Below, one piece after another: positions 33,590-33,723 of a stretch of DNA of 33,723 nucleotides. A model generated the notes under the pieces. The model ran no database searches and was not told where the DNA came from. It saw only the letters and a list, made by a program, of their open reading frames with translations. The DNA is from an uncultured Prevotella sp. (GTDB taxonomy: Bacteria; Bacteroidota; Bacteroidia; Bacteroidales; Bacteroidaceae), in assembly GCA_934230115.1 (NCBI GenBank), contig CAKQEI010000021.1:1-33723 (forward strand). Direction: 5' to 3'. Both the position numbers and the translations under genes were made by a program. Position 1 is the first letter of the stretch. Each line of letters starts with the position of its first letter.

Positions 33590-33619
33590 GGTAGCAGAAA
33601 TGCTGCCGTTTTTTATTTT
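33590..33619 (+). terminator. Terminator after tRNA-Gly
   Basis: GGTAGCA (33590-33596) pairs with TGCTGCC (33601-33607) with one G-U pair and a GAAA tetraloop, extendable by AGT/GTT. A T-rich run GTTTTTTATTTT follows. It separates the two tRNA genes. Confidence 0.85.
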
Positions 33620-33653
33620 ATCATTATCTGGTTATGTAAATGCCAAACAGGTC

Positions 33654-33723
33654 GCCGCAATGGTGGAATTGGTAGACACGAGGGACTTAAAATCCCTTGG
33701 CCAGTAATGGCTGTGCGGGTTCG
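33654..33723 (+). tRNA. tRNA-Leu (anticodon UAA), partial
   Basis: The 5' part of a tRNA is cut by the window edge. The acceptor begins GCCGCAA (33654-33660). The D-loop carries GGTGGAATTGGTAGACAC. The anticodon stem AGGGA/TCCCT encloses CTTAAAA with anticodon TAA. The long variable arm (TTGGCCAGTAATGGCTGT) is that of a class II tRNA-Leu. The last bases TTCG are the start of the T-loop. Confidence 0.95.

Overview
The window looks like chromosome of a Bacteroidales bacterium, most likely Prevotella/Segatella or a close relative. The main signs are a SusC/SusD outer-membrane glycan-uptake operon, many lipoproteins with a lipobox Cys, promoter cores of the Bacteroidetes type (TAnnTTTG, often with TTG or TTTG 19-21 bp upstream), almost no Shine-Dalgarno sequences, a DUF3467 gene, and AAA/DUF4143 and AAA/PD-(D/E)XK ATPases typical of that group. 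The genus is inferred from gene content, not from a database search.

Layout. Positions 1-499 are AT-rich, with nine exact 11-bp tandem units and a promoter. A strongly codon-biased OmpA/TPR lipoprotein follows (500-2176), then a thioredoxin-fold lipoprotein that lacks the CxxC pair (2396-3394). On the minus strand an orphan FecE-like ABC ATPase and a nitroreductase form a probable operon (4854-3492). A UPF1-type superfamily 1 helicase diverges from them (4948-6864) and converges on a small cysteine-motif lipoprotein (6880-7449). A minus-strand cluster, pyrE - SRPBCC protein - argH (10108-7535), covers pyrimidine and arginine synthesis, with a very strong hairpin inside it.

Positions 10523-18539 hold the main accessory system: SusC, SusD, a secreted GH18 endoglycosidase, and two DUF1735 surface lipoproteins carrying a LamG-like and an F5/8 (discoidin)-like lectin domain. 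It has its own promoter and terminator. From memory the order matches B. thetaiotaomicron BT1042-BT1046, an N-glycan-type locus. The likely job is to cut N-glycans at the core chitobiose on the cell surface, hold them with SusD and the lectin lipoproteins, and import them through SusC. No regulator and no exo-glycosidase lies in the window.

Next come an AAA/PD-(D/E)XK ATPase, a long RluA-family pseudouridine synthase whose reading frame contains a duplicated 7-bp-repeat element, a stand-alone DUF3467 gene, an orphan soluble PAS histidine kinase, and on the minus strand an AAA/DUF4143 ATPase preceded by an array of inverted repeats. The minus-strand gltB-gltD pair (32084-26005) encodes glutamate synthase. 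The two genes are separated by a gap filled with a long inverted repeat. A PfkB-family kinase, tRNA-Gly(GCC), a terminator and the first part of tRNA-Leu(UAA) close the window.

Most genes are ordinary core genes. The most interesting signals are intergenic or repeat-based: the operator-like array before the DUF4143 ATPase, the repeat element translated inside the pseudouridine synthase, the 11-bp and 22-bp periodic arrays, and several large palindromes without U-tracts. I see no clear new defence system, CRISPR array, prophage or insertion sequence with a transposase.
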